A DNA stretch of 64,000 nucleotides. Source: Posidonia oceanica. Its lineage: Eukaryota; Streptophyta; Magnoliopsida; Alismatales; Posidoniaceae. The notes beneath the pieces were generated by a model. The model was not told the origin of the DNA and made no database searches. It was given only the letters and a program-made list of their open reading frames with translations. The DNA lies in contig JAZBRS010000026.1 of the NCBI GenBank assembly GCA_037176725.1, positions 57,018,501 to 57,082,500 of the forward strand, in the 5' to 3' direction. This document shows positions 11,306 through 24,400 of this stretch, piece after piece. The position numbers and the translations under genes are program-made. Numbering within the stretch: the first letter of the stretch is position 1; the number at the start of each line of letters is the position of its first letter.

Positions 11306-13429
11306 GAGAAACACAGGAACCAGGCCACAACCTATCCCACCAACCACCACAAGTGGGAGTCCACCACAACAATACAGGTGGAGACCCACACAAACCACAG
11401 ATGGGACCCACAACAACTCAAGTGGGGCCCGCAAGGCCACTAACACCCGACCAAAGCCAAGGAATTCATTAATCAAGCATAAAATACAAGGAAATGAATT
11501 TCCGGGTGTTACATCATAAACACCTTTGTTGACACCCCATCTTGGCGGGCTTGGACCACTTGGAGCCCTCCTGGTGATTGCTGGACTCAAACCCAAACCC
11601 AAACCAAACCCTAACCCTCTGCTTTACCCTTCAAAACTAAGCCAACTTGACCTAAGCCTTTACCCCTCTTCCCAAGCTCAAAACCTAACCAAAATCCATA
11701 GGAAAACCCACCAACACCCACTTAGCAAACCTACCCAAGAACTTAGAAACTTTCAAACCTAGACCATTCCCAAAAATCCTAGAAAACCTAGGTAAAACTA
11801 CCCTTTTTCTACACCTTAAAACCCTTCCAAAACCTTCTTAGAATTAAACCCAAACTTCAGAACGAACACCTCAAACCATAGACTGCCCACTCACCAATTT
11901 TCATCCCATTCCAAGACCTTTAAGACCTCCATTCACCCAAATTATCCTTTTCTCTCTCCGGGATTATCATTTTCTCTCTCCTCTCTCTCTCCTGATTATC
12001 ATCTCTCTTTTCATCCCCTTCTTACCCTTTCTCAGGTCCCGCTGTGGGCCCCCTTTGTGCTTCTATCCTTCCTCTATCTTATTCCTATTTTTACTTTATT
12101 TTTAACACTTTCCCTAATTTTCAAAAAATCCTTTTCCTTCAACCCATCTCTTTTCCCTTATTTCTTTCTTTTTCCCTTCTCTTCTTCTTTCTCTTTTCCC
12201 CTTTCTTTCTCTTGCAAAAATCCATAAAAACCCCTAAAAATCTGTAAAACCCCAAAACATAAAAGAAACAAATCAGAACCCTAAGAAAAACAATTAAAAA
12301 ACATTAAACAAGCAATTAAAAACCTAAACTTAACTAAATCAAGCTAAAAGGAAAACCAAGCATGTAAGCTAAAAAATGCAAAACAAATCAAAAGAAAACA
12401 CTGAAAAATCAAGAAAAAAACTAAAATGAAATCAGAACCCACCAAGAGTAAAAATCCCATCAGAAGAATTAAAAAGCAAACCCTAAAAAGAAGAATCAAA
12501 AAACAAACATTAAAGCAAGTAATTAAAGAAGCAAAAGACTTAACCTAACAAACCTAAGAAAAAACAAATTAAAAAACTTAATTAAAAGGAAAAGAAAAAC
12601 ACATTTAAAAGACCTAAAAACACCTAATCAGACAAGAGAAACCTAACTAAAAACATCTAGAAAAATCAACAAATAAAAATCAAATATAACTCAAAAAGAC
12701 TTAAGAAAAGAAAACCCTAAGAAGACTAAAACTAAAAGGCCCAAAACCCATCCTAATTAATATAAAAATAAATCTTAAAAATCCTAATTAACATCCTGAG
12801 CACTCAACAAGAAAAACACAATTAACGAAATAATTTAAAAAGGGTTTAACAAACATTTAATCAAGTGAAAACTAATTAAAAAACAAAACCAAAACCCTAA
12901 AACCCTAATCAAACCCAAAACGCACTAATTAACCCCAAAACGGTCATTAAAAATCTAATTGAAATCATAATTCACAACACAACCTTTCTAGTATTTTTGC
13001 TTATTTTTAATCTATTTTTCCTAATTTTATTTCCTCTCTTTTCCCTCTCTTTCTTTCTTTCTTCTCTTTTTTCTTCATTTTCCTTGCTGGGCCCAATTCA
13101 GCCCCTCTCTCCCTTTCTTCTTCATTTCTTTTTCTTTTTTCTTTTTCGGCCCGCAGCCCAGCCCGTCGTTCTCCACCCTTCTTCTTCCTCAACCTTCTGC
13201 TTTTTTCCTCAGCTTTTTCCTCCCGCGACAGCTGCTGCAGTGCTCCCTCCACCATTTAAATTTCAAGCTTCCATCCAATCATCCACAGCAGCTCGCCGCC
13301 TCTCTTCTATCTCAGCACCAATTCCGGGAGGCATTGAATGCCGGTCGCCTCGCCGACGCCCGTCGCTTCTGCTGCAGTGCCGCCGGTTGAATTCAAAACC
13401 TCCAGCGCGCCCAGCAGCCTCCGTCCTCT

Positions 13430-13437
13430 GATAAAAG
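13430..13437 (+). promoter_or_regulatory. Candidate TATA box, copy B 5' LTR
   Basis: GATAAAAG follows a GC/CT-rich stretch and aligns with ATATAAG in the LTRs of copy C (27405 and 49928). It repeats in the copy B 3' LTR at 63389-63396. Its position, about one third into the LTR, is plausible for the U3/R boundary. Assigned on sequence alone. Confidence 0.4.
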
Positions 13438-15809
13438 CCAGCCCTTCAATCCTCCTTCATCGCCTTTTTGCCACCTGAGAGAGAGAGCTGAGAAATCCAG
13501 AGAATTCCCAAGCAAATCTCCTTCCTCTCCCTCTGATTTCCAGCAACACTCCCCTTTCTTTTTCTCCCTGAAACCAAGCCCGTTCCAGCATCCAACTCTC
13601 TTCCGTTTCATCCCCCAAATCCACCCAACACACCAGCATTCCTCCTCCATCATTTCCCAGCCTTTCCTTCCCTGTAAACACTCCAGTTCACCCGAACTTC
13701 CACCACTGAAACCAACTGCAACCCAACACCTCCTCTCCTGAAAATTGCCTTCACCACAGTCCACCGTATCTTCCCAAATCCTTCCCCAACACTCGCCTGA
13801 ACTTCACCTTCCAGAAGCACCCGACCTTCAGCCCCATCCTCCACCACAGACCACAAACTCCACAACAAACACCTTGCCTCACTTCAGACCTAAAATCAGC
13901 CCAGCTCTCAAACTCTCTCCACACACCCCGGAAAGCCCTTCCAAGCATCCAGACTCACTCCCCGAACCTCCAGCAGTCCTCCGGAAGGCTCCATCCAAGC
14001 CGAGGAGTAGCAGACAGCTCCCCTGGCCTCCGGCAGCTCACAGTCGACCCACAAACGCCGACCTTCCGCTCGAGCTGCAGAATCGCCGCTTGATCATCTG
14101 GGAAGCACCAGAGCATCGTCCTGAAGAAGCCGCAACCGCCGTGAGCCGCTGGAAGCCTCCCCTGCAACCGGACGACGACCGCCGGCCATCTCCGATCCTG
14201 TAGAGATCGGGGGCACGCTCCGGACGCAACTACAGGTATTTTCTTACCTTCCCCGCTCTCTCTCCTCCTCCTGCTGCTTCTCCGCCGATCAGAGTCGGCT
14301 TCCAAGCCTTCCAGCTCCGACTGCAGCTCGCCGGTCTTCCCTTCTTCTCCGGCGCCGGTCTCTTGCTCTCCGCGCGCTCCGGCCAACAGAATGATCCCCA
14401 GTTGGTCTCCGGAGCTCCGCACGATCGCCGACGTCGTCCTCCGCCGGTCCGGACGCCCGCAGCCCTCCTGTGCCGGTGGTGGTGAGCGCCGGTGGCTCAC
14501 TGCTACAGTGCCAGCCACCGCCGGCCAACACTGTGCTGTTATTTTTCTGTTAATATAGTTTATGTGTGAATATTGCATTTATGCCTTAAGTTTCTCCATT
14601 TTTGCGTTCTGGTCCTTAGTTTATTTAAGTTGCTTAGTTTTTAATTTAATATCATGCTAAATTGCTGCTTTTATTTCTGTTTTTCTGTATTTCTATTTAG
14701 GTCCTTTTACTGTGCTGTTTAGTTATAAAATTTTATGCTTCAGCCCCTCTGTTTTCAATTATTGCACGTAGATCCTGCAGTAAATCAGATCATTTAATTG
14801 CATGCATTTTGCCATATCACATTGCATTCTGGCCCCTTGCATGTTTCTGGTTTTGCGTTTAGGTCCTCTGCACTGTAGAAACTTAGGTTTTATTTTGATT
14901 TTTGCATACTGCATTGCATGTTTTACCTCATGGTTTTGCATTTTTGCATGTAGGTCCATTTTAAATATGCAGTAACTGTTTTCCATGCATTTTTGCTAAT
15001 TGCATTGCATTTTTAACCCTGTTTTTCCCAAAAATTGCACATCAGTCCTGTCTTCTGATTTCAGAGCATGTTTACCTTATAAAATTGCATATTTGACCCC
15101 TGCATGATTCAAAAATTACACATAGGTCCTTGCATCCTTTAAAAATCATGTAAAAAGACTGTTTTGCCCCTAAAGTTGCATCTTAGCTCCTATGCTTACA
15201 AAATTGCATGTAGACCCTCCACTTGCATTCCCGGACTTCCCAGAACCTTGTTTTCTGGAAAATTTGCACTTTAGACCCTAGTTTTTCCGAAATTACCCTC
15301 TGATTTCCATTTGTTTTCAAAACTTCTTCCAATGCATGCCCTCTTTTCAAAATAGCTTTCTGAACCCAATCTTTTGCAAAATAAAGCCCTCTGCCCTCTC
15401 CTGTTTTCAAAACTCTCTCCTGTGGGCCCCATCCTTTTTGAAAATTTGCATTTAGCCCCCTTCTCTTTTTCAAAAATGGCATTTGAACCTCTGGTTTCTA
15501 AAAATTCCCCTCTTGTCTTTTCTTGCATCTTGCATGCATCCTGCATTCATTTAGCTTTACATTTTAGCATCCCTTTGCACACACTAAGCACCTTTAGCTC
15601 CCCTTCACTTGGGAGGACCTTTTGCACACCCCTAGGACCTCCTGAACACCTAGATCTGTTCTTCTCCCCTGTTCTGGCCCTCCTACCTTGAAGCTGCGAT
15701 ATCTTCCGATCCGGCCGTTGGATCTTCTCAAGTAGGCTGCCCAGGCGACCGCAGCGAAGCGCTCTTCAGCATGGACTTAACAGATCTCAGATCAGGCTCC
15801 CGGATTTCC

Positions 15810-15818
15810 AGGTATGTC
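15810..15818 (+). promoter_or_regulatory. Splice-donor-like CCAGGTATGT motif in the LTR
   Basis: CCAG|GTATGT fits the plant 5' splice consensus. It is conserved in the minus-strand LTR (near 5311) and in the 3' LTR of copy C (near 52583), while the 5' LTR of copy C has GTTTGT at about 30062. A spliced leader joining the LTR to an acceptor upstream of gag is possible; introns are known in Ogre elements. This is inference only. Confidence 0.3.
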
Positions 15819-16274
15819 CTCCTGAACCCTGGCATTGCATTCATTTGCATGCCATTTGCATTGTTTCCCTCGTTTTCGATTTCTGTCTCTTTGAGCATGT
15901 AGAATAGGGCCTCCTCCTCTTGTCTATCAACTCAGATCTCCGTTTCGCGTTTCCCTATGTGTTTTGTGTTGAGTTTTCCTTGGATTTACCACTTAATGTG
16001 ACTTTCTTCCCCCTTTTCCACGATCCGATCGCATCGCGAGCTTTGGGCAGCGTGCGAGACACACCGTGGAGCGGTTTAGTGGGAAATGGTCGCAAAAGAG
16101 GTGGTAATCCCCCCGTTTGCTCACTCTCCACTTTGTAGGTCTTCACACCTACTCTGTGTGGCCCCGAACAGCGCCTGTTCTCACACATGCGTTGTTCTGC
16201 TTCTCCTTTTACTGCTTCTAATCCTTCCCTTGCATTTGCATTCGCACGGCTTTTTCCGAGGTTTTATCTCGCAG

Positions 16275-16530
16275 CTTTTGGCACCGTTTTGCGTGCCCAC
16301 TCTCGTTTTGGCACCGTTTTGCATGCCTACTTTGTCTTTCGTGTCGTTTTGCGCACTCGCCCTGTTTTTGGCACAGTTTTGCGTGCCCGTCATCGTCTTT
16401 TGCACCGATTCGCGTGCCGCCTTGCTTTCTCGCCCGTTTTGCATGCCAATCTTGTCTTTTTGCACCGTTTTGCGCACTTTCTTGTTTTTTGCCTCGTTTT
16501 GCGTGCTTTACGCTGTTTTCTTTTGCATGT
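16275..16530 (+). repeat. GTTTTGCGTGCC repeat cluster, copy B 5' LTR
   Basis: The core (C)GTTTTGCGTGCC or GTTTTGCATGCC recurs about every 30 bases, with variable spacers, at the same relative position as in the other LTRs of this family. Confidence 0.75.
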
Positions 16531-17162
16531 CGATCGCATTGCATGGTTTTGCCGTTGTTTTGCTTTTTCGCTTGCATTTGCATATAGGGCTGTGATGCTT
16601 ACTGCCTGGAGTTCTCACGAGCCAGGCTTCGCCCGGTTCGGAACACGGACAGCGTAGCTGAGCACTTAGACAGCACGTTTACTTCCTTGCCCTGCGTCTC
16701 TCCACTTAGAGCACACCTTGAGCATTCATTTAGGCATTCATAGGCACATAGGCATTCAATCCTGCATTTCCCTGCGTATGCGAGCGTAAGCCTAAAAAGA
16801 CCGATTCTCGGGCGTGTCGGGGATGCCTAACACCTTCCCCGCACGTAACAGGAGTCCTTGCCCTGTCTTTTGGCCCGCAATGACCATACTGCCCTTATCC
16901 TAGGCTAGAGTCATCTCTTTTGCATGTATTTGCATTTGTTTCCTTTGCATTGCTTTGCTTTGCATTTCTTGCTTGGTTTTGCATGTTAATTCACGCATTT
17001 CCCCCGGTTTTCCTTGTCTCCCGTTAATGGACATGGTGGCGACTCTGATTTGTCTTATCTTTCTCTTTTTTCTCCTCGATTTTAAGTGTTTTCGAGTTGA
17101 GCCTCTTCCTTGGATCCAATCGCCGCTAATAGCGAGCCTGATTCCGATCGGGATCGCTACAG

Positions 17163-17180
17163 TGGCGACTCCGCTGGGGA
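17163..17180 (+). promoter_or_regulatory. Primer-binding site of copy B
   Basis: TGGCGACTCCGCTGGGGA begins one base after the LTR. It begins TGG, as expected opposite a tRNA CCA end, and is read as complementary to the 3' end of tRNA-Arg. Minus-strand DNA synthesis would be primed here. Confidence 0.88.
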
Positions 17181-18492
17181 TGCTAGACTCCGGCTTTCGT
17201 TCCCGGCTTTTTTCGCTCGCCTGTTTTCGCAGTTTTGCCTACCTTGTGTGCCTTCTTTGCCTGCTTTGCTCGTTTTTCTGTGCAAACTCCTAGAAAGTCG
17301 CTTTGTGGCTACTTTGCTTAGGTTTTGCACCTCTTTCGCCTCGATTTGTGCTCCCTTTTCGCTTGGCTTTGCTTCTCTGCTTGTTTATTTACTTATTGTC
17401 TTGCTTATGCTCTTACTTCCTTTACAGCTTACTTGTCTTTATTTTCCTTGCCTTACTTGCTTATTACTGCTTTAGTTATCGCACATTGCATGTCTACGTA
17501 CTTGTTTGGCAACAATACATGCTTTTTGAATGTTGGATGCTTCTTTTACACCTTTGCTATGTCACTACGCACGCACATGCCTTCCATGCATGCCTTTTGA
17601 CTCGATGAATGTTTTTCTTCACCATTATGCTCACAAACACCTGCACATGCCATGCACTTGCCTTTTGTTGTGTTGTATGATTGTCTGCTTGCCATGCTTG
17701 ACTGATTTTCTTCCCTTTCGCACATGCCATGCCTAGGATAGTAGAGACTTGTTTGCTCCCCCCATGGTTAACTAAAAACCGCAAGTAAAAAGAACTCCTA
17801 GGAGCAACTAGAGACTTTGAACAATCCTTCACTCCCTCTGGTTAATAAAATACGCAAGATAAAAGACTTTAATCATTTGCATAAGCATCATATAGGGCAT
17901 GCATTCTTCTCATCTGAGTCCACCTATTAGTCTGCGAAGGACGGTCCCGGCTTCTTGTTCCACTGCTTTGGGCGTGGCATGAGTCAGTCGGTCTGTCCCC
18001 CCTCGTCCGGGGGTCGTGTCGGTGTTAGTAGAGGGTACCACCCACGCTCTGGCAGGGTAGAGGCCACCAACGCACCACCCTGTCATTTCCTGAGCTTTGG
18101 GCCGGGAGTTAGACTGGGAACCTACTTATCTGACTTGAGTCGGTGACCCGTACACCCAGGGATACCCGAAGTAGATTACCTTACTAGGACACCCTAGTTA
18201 GGTGAGGGGGGCATACTAGAAAGCATGCATATCATTCATGCCATTTAACTAACTCATTTGCATTCATCTTTTTGGTTTCTAACCCTAATTTCCTTCTGTT
18301 ATGTCAGCGTGATCGGTAAAGCGAGTTTCCCTTTGCCAGAGCTCGAGTACCGACCCCCGTTGACACCCCTTTTGCAACTTCATTCGTGACCATTCCCCCT
18401 CTGAGCTATCCACGTTTGTGACGATAGCTCCTCTTAGGACTCACCGCTTGAACACTCGTCGCAGCCCTATTCTCACGCGATCTAGGTCAGCA
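17181..18492 (+). other. Leader of copy B between PBS and gag
   Basis: Noncoding, aligning along its length with the copy C leader. Shared landmarks are a C/T-rich part after the PBS, the block around 17750-17830, and a GC-rich conserved block at 17930-18180. Upstream of gag the polypyrimidine-AG at about 18300 (TTCTGTTATGTCAG) could be a splice acceptor. An open frame continues upstream of the gag start to 18418 but begins with GTG. Confidence 0.6.
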
Positions 18493-21400
18493 TTGGCCCA
18501 GTACGTTAGTGAGCCTCTCTTCACTCCTGTCACGGAGGGTGTTTCTGTTCCGGCCCCTCCGGTTGCTCCTTCTGTCCCCCTTGTTCCCCCTCCGACGCCA
18601 GGGTTTCCTCCCTTGACGTCTCTAGGTTCTCAGTACGTCCTGGGACAGTGGCAAGCATCTCTTCCTCCGGATCCGGTCGCCGAATCCATCTTGACGACCG
18701 TTACTCGCGTTTCGGAGACGCCACTGCCCCCTCCATCCCAGGGATACGTCGCTTTCGACATCCCTTCCACCGTCGCTGCGACCTTTGCTGTAGAATCCTT
18801 CCCTCCCGGACAGTCTGTGTCCGTGCCACTTGTTTCTCAGCCTTCGCCGGCATTGCACTTCAGCGTCCCCACTGGCGAGACGCCCGAGGCGCAGTACCAG
18901 CACCTGATGGAGCTTGCCCAGAAACTGCAGGGCATGGCTCTATCAGTTCGTCCTTCTTCTATTCTTGTCGTTCCTGAGGTTCCTCTGAGGCCAGTTCCTG
19001 CATTCCATGCATCGACCTCCACACCTCCGCCTCGACCATCGTCTCAACTGCTCACGGTTCCGACGATGGGGGCTTGTTTACCGCCTCCTGCTGCACAACA
19101 CTTAGCACAGCATGCTCCACTTCCCTCTGGTGGTCAGTCCTTTGGACCGGCTGGAGCCCAGTACCTCACTGGCTCGCTGTCTGGCACTCCGCCTGTACAG
19201 CAACTGGTGCTCCGTCATCCTACCCCTATCACAGCACAGCATGGCATCTACCCTTCTCCTCTGCATCAAGTCCAGCATCCTGCATACACTCCTGCATACA
19301 CAGTCCCCCAGCACGGATACGCCGGCCATCCCGTTGCTCTACCAGGCGACGCTATGGTAGATCCGGAGGAGCACTTAGGTGCGACCCATTCGGCGTATGT
19401 GCTCGCTACCCCTGCTGATCCCTCTCCTACAGCAACAATCCCAGACCCCATCAATAACCGGATGAACGTCTTGGAGAAGGCACTACGACTAGTGCAGGGT
19501 ACTGAGCACCAGACCTACCAATTCCGAGACCTCTGCTGCTTTCCAGAGGCGGTACTCCCTCCGAAGTTCAAGATCCCAGACTTCGAGAAGTATAATGGTA
19601 GGGGCTGCCCTGTAGCACACTTGAAGGCGTATTGCGGTGATCTCACTCAGCTTCAGGCTGACGAGAGGTTGCTGATCCGCTTGTTCCAGAAGAGTTTGAC
19701 CGAGCCGGCACTCAAGTGGTTTACATCGCTTGACATGTCAGCCATCAAGACTTGGAATGACCTCAGTCAGGCGTTCCTGGAATAGTACTCCTTCAACCTC
19801 GATCTGGTCCCAAAGAGGGCGGACTTGATCGCAATCAAGCAGAATTCTGGCGAGCCGTTCGGGGAGTACGTCGGCCGCTGGCGCGCCCTTGCCTCTCAGG
19901 TTCGAGATAGACCCTCTGACGAGGAGTCTATCGAGATCGTTATCAAAGGGGCGCAGCCGTCTCTCGGAGCTCTGCTTAGCATCCAACCAGTCACTACTTT
20001 TGCGGCACTCATCAGAGCTGGAGCGCACGTGGAGAGTTCTTTGCGGAGTGGCAACTTCCCAGCTCTCTCTGCGTTCGCGGAGCAGGCAGTGATCAGCAGT
20101 AACAGTGCCAACAGCAGCGCCTCCAACAACAACAGCGGCAGCTGCAACAACCGCCCGAAGAGGAAGGACTCGCCGAAACCCGCTGTTGCATTCATCGACT
20201 CCCCTGCTGTGCCTGTTCGCTTGCCATCCCGGCCTACCCCAGCTCAGATGGTGTACGCTCCTGCACCTAGGAATCCACCCACACCACACATCACTACCAC
20301 CGCTAGACCGGTCTATCCTGCCGCACCGGTTCAGCAAGGCTCATACCAGAGGCAAAGAAGGCCACCCATTGAGAAGCGGAGATTCGCCCCACTGGTGGAA
20401 CCGCTCACGGTAATCTTGCCAAAGGTTGCATCGCTCCTGAAGTTCCCGGAGGTTCGTCCGCCACCAAGTCCTCTGCCGCATTGGTTTAGGCCGGACCTAT
20501 TCTGCAATTTTCATCGAAGTGCCGGGCATTCGACGGACAATTGCTTCTCCCTGCGGAACGCTATTCAGGACTTGATCGAATCGGGAACGATTGTGATCGA
20601 CACGCACGAGGCATCCACTCAAGCACACACTCATGCATCTGCACACTCAGCTGTTCCCCCTCATTCTGGCATCACCCGCCAACCCTTACCGGAGCACTCT
20701 TATCCGGGAGGGGCAGGAACCTCAGGCATCCATTCTGTCTTTCCTTCTGGGCCTGCTACCTCTGTGGTAGACCCTTCTGATCTCATCTCTGACATCTCTG
20801 AGCCTTTCCCAGTCAGTCTCTATCTCGCGGCAGTTGTCGGCTCCGAGTCGGGAATTCACATGATCCGACCGCGTGCCAGGCCGGAGCGCCCTCTCGCGCC
20901 TCCCACCGTGCTTCCCCACGCTCAATCCCCTGTGCACCTTCTAGCTAGGGCCCAGCCTAGTTCCCCCATCCACCTCTTAGGGCGACCTCAGCTACACCTT
21001 CTAGGCAGATCTCAACCTGCCCCAGCCTTCCCACCCCAACAACCATACCCTCTAGAGAGACCTCAGTACCCCGTAGGTCCACCTGTAACCTCTCCTGTGC
21101 TCGCAGCACGTGCTCCAGTCGTCATTGATTTGACCCTGGACACCCATCACGTCCCTTACAGCTACGCCACAGAGATGTGCGCGGAAGTAACGCGATCGGG
21201 AAGGGTTTACAGGCTCCCAACACTGGCAATTAGGCCAAATCACCCCAGACCTGTTATGCCCCCACCCTCTAGCCAACCCATAGCAGATCCAACTCCAAAT
21301 CAACCCATAGCAAGCCAAATCCCTACCCAACCTGTAGTAACCCAGCTTCCTGCCACTACCCCCTTAGAGCTTGCCAGAACTACCCCTCCCCTTGCCAAAA

Positions 21401-24400
21401 AGAGCCAACCTAAGGCAGACTTGACCTCCCAGCTTAAGAAGGTCAAAGCCGACATTTCTATCTGGGACTTGATCCACACCTCTGCCGAACACCACGAGGC
21501 TTTTCTTCGCGTGTTCCAGGCTGCCCGTGTGTCCCAGTCCATTGAGCCTTCAGCCTTGGAGAGCATGGTTGGGTTGATTGCGGAGCCCCAGGTCATCTCT
21601 TTTACGAGTGATGAGCTGCCTCCGGCGGGGATTAATCACAACCAGCCCCTATTCGTCACGGTGCAGTTCAAAAACTTTCGCATTCCCCTAACACTGGTTG
21701 ATAATGGGTCAGGCCTTAACGTCTGCCCCTTGCGTACTGCAACCAAGCTCGGATTCAAAGCCGAGGACATCACGCCAGCCGTGAAGGGAATGACAGCCTT
21801 TGACAACACTCACCATGATGCTCTAGGGATCCTGATTATTCCTCTTGCTATTGGCCCGGTTGTCTTCGACGTAGAATTCTATGTCGTCGACTTGCAGCCG
21901 AACTTTAATCTTCTGCTTGGGCGCCCTTGGCTCCACAAGCATCAGGTCCTTCCTTCGACCCTCCATCGAATGATAAAGTACCGTCGTGGCGATGATGTCA
22001 TTGTCGTCATGGCAGAGAACTTTGAGAAGGAGAGGATCGAAGTAGTCTCCCCCGTGTCTTCGCAATCTATCCCGTTTGACCCCGAGACTTCTGAAGCCCT
22101 ATATCGCGTTAATCGGTGCGAGCCGGTTAACTTCATTCCTGATCTTCAATGTGTCAACTCCTTGACCGTTCACAGCAACCCCTTTCGAATGGTCGAGAAT
22201 GTATGTCACAGGTGGGGTTACATAAAGGGTACGCCGCTCGGGCATCACGGCCAGGGGATCGCAGAGCCGATCGTAGCAGTGGAGCGAAGGAAATCTGAAG
22301 GCCTCGGCTACGAACCCAAGCCCAACGAAGATCACTTCTTTCAGCTCAACAATCCAGAATCAGCCATTCCCAGAGACCTCACTAACTTTACCAGTGCAGG
22401 AACCCTGGGATCGACCGACGATCAAGACACGGTACCGACAAAGGATTGGGTGTGTGTTGAGGACTACTACTCGGATGAGGAGCAGTCTGGCACAACAGAG
22501 GCAGTCCCAACCGGCACAGCAGAAACAGTGATCAGAGCAGAGGCCACACAGTCAATCTATTCAGCTCTTCCTCTGGCAGAAACAGCAGGCAGCTCAGCAG
22601 GCCCTGTGGCAGAACTAGCAAGTTCCCACTCTTTTGCAGCCACATCAGCTTCCCAAGTACAGACAGCAGCAGTGCAGGAGTCAGAGACACTCCTTCTGGC
22701 AGAATCAAGCATGCTACCAGCGGTCACAGCAACATCAGTGCCACTGTCCCTATCTCTGGAGGGGCAGTCAATCAATACAGTCAGCAGCGCAGCTCAGCCC
22801 GCTTCAGCATCCACATCTCCAGGAATGCAGCAGGCGCAGTCCGCTTCGCATCCTCCTGACAACCAGCAGCAGCTCTCATGGCAAGACCCCATGGCGTCAG
22901 AGGCTACACTCTCTCAGTTACGGCCCGATACAAAAGGCCAACTGAGCACTACACTCTCCGGGCCCTTGAGCCCTCTGAAGAGCACCCCTGCTTACTCTCC
23001 AACAGTGACCCTGGCAGCATATCCATCTATGGCACCACTGACTTGTCTATTTGGGCCTTCTACATCAGAGTTGCCGCCATCGGACGCGCCCGTGAACCAG
23101 ATCATGCAGATTCCATGGGCAGCAATCCGTCTTGCAGCCGGGCCAGTGCCGCAGGCCCCCGGTGCCTACTACGTCGACTCCCCCTCGGACGAGGAAGAAG
23201 GAGCGGCGATAGAAGCCCAGGTCGATTCTTGGATGTCTGACTTAGAGCTACTCTATCAAGAACAAATCAAGTCGATAGTAGAAGACCTGGCAGAGCATCA
23301 AGCCGCAGAAAGGAAAGGGAAAGCCGTGGTTACGGACCCTCCTCTGCAAGAAGACCATGCCTCTATCATGGTCCTGGAAGAAGACTCAGCAGCGCCGGAC
23401 TCCCCTAGACCAGATGAGCTCATTACTCTCCGATCAGAAGGCGGGTCTAGGTGGTTTGTGCAACACATGCCTCATTTGAGCAGCATAGCGAGCGGCAATG
23501 CCCAAATCAGCCGCCGGTCCGGCATACCCTCCCCAAGCACACTGGAAGACCCAGAGGAGGAAGCATCAGCAGTGCAAGCAGCAGCAGTAACAGAGCAGAA
23601 AGCAGAATCAGTAACAGAGCTGTCAGCAGCCTCAGTAGCAGAACAGTCAGTAGCATCAACAGCAGAATCAGCAAGGCCCTCAGCAGAATCAGCAAAGCAC
23701 TCAGCAGAATTAGTCAGGCCAGAGCAAGCAGTAGAAGGAGTTGCCGGGATGGAGGTCGCGCACCGAGGCTACAAGAACACTCGAGTAAGCATGACCATCC
23801 TGAAGCGTCACCAGGGCCAAGCAGCGGAACATATGCACTCTTTCGACATCACAAGCCCTTCCTTTGAGAAAGAGATCCTCTCGGAACTTATTGCTTATGG
23901 AGAGGAGGACGATACGGGCATGGATGAGACTGATGAATCATTGCCTGAGTTCCGGCCCCATGACGACGACCCAGAAGGCCCCAACCTCCATGTTGAAGAA
24001 GAAACAAAGGTTGTCAACATCGGCACAGCTGAGGAAGTCAGAGAAGTTCGTATCAGTGCCCAGCTGTCCTCCCAGGCTCGAGCAGAGTTCATCGCATTCC
24101 TGAAAGAATATGCGGATGTCTTCGCCTGGAGTTACGAAGATATGGTCGGCCTTGACATAGAAGTAGTGGTGCACAATCTACCCTTAAACCCGGATGCCAA
24201 GCCAGTGAAGCAGAAACTAAGAAGATGGCGACCACAGTGGCTGCTCATGATCAAGGAAGAGATAATGAAGCAGCTCAGGGTCAACTTTCTGAAGGTCGTT
24301 CTTTATCCTGAATGGCTGGCAAACATTGTACCTGTGCCCAAGAAAGATGGCCGAATTCGGATCTGCATCGACTACAGGGACCTGAACAAGGCGAGTCCCA

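Larger units (their letters stand above)
8776..11513 (-). mobile_element. Probable solo LTR, Tekay/Del-like gypsy family
   Basis: On the minus strand it begins TGTAACACCCGG (from 11513) and ends TTGGGTCGTTACA (at 8776). These TG...CA termini match those I associate with chromovirus (Tekay/Del-type) LTRs. No PBS, polypurine tract or coding sequence adjoins it, so it looks like a solo LTR. The flanking pentamers (TGAAG at 8771-8775, TCATA at 11514-11518) do not match, so the usual target duplication is absent. Recombination between different copies, or a wrongly placed end, could explain that. It contains three short tandem repeats and a long purine-rich tract, listed separately. Confidence 0.6.
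11527..17161 (+). repeat. 5' LTR of copy B (5635 bp)
   Basis: It starts TGTTGACACCCC and ends CGCTACA, immediately before the PBS. In order: a C/A-rich start with AACCCTAACCCT, CT-rich blocks, a 700-bp A-rich low-complexity part (12240-12960), a GC-richer part with a TATA-like box (13430), a block rich in TTTGCAT/GCATTGCAT words (14560-15560), the GTTTTGCGTGCC cluster and a terminal conserved 500 bp. No coding sequence is apparent. The 152-aa frame at 13745-14203 is proline-rich low complexity with no match I recognise. Confidence 0.92.

Noticed and set aside
10783..11602. Overlapping long frames on both strands (269, 210, 181 aa)
   Set aside because: They arise from the GGA/GAGA purine tract and give only Ser/Leu/Pro or Gly/Arg/Glu low complexity.
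13745..14578. 152-aa plus and 207-aa minus frames in the copy B LTR
   Set aside because: Proline-rich or arginine-rich low complexity within an LTR. The corresponding part of the copy C LTR does not keep either frame.
19074..19418. Alternative-frame ORFs opposite or within gag-pol of copies B and C (for example 114, 147, 195 aa)
   Set aside because: Shadows of the polyprotein frame; they lack conserved motifs and recur only because the polyprotein is conserved.
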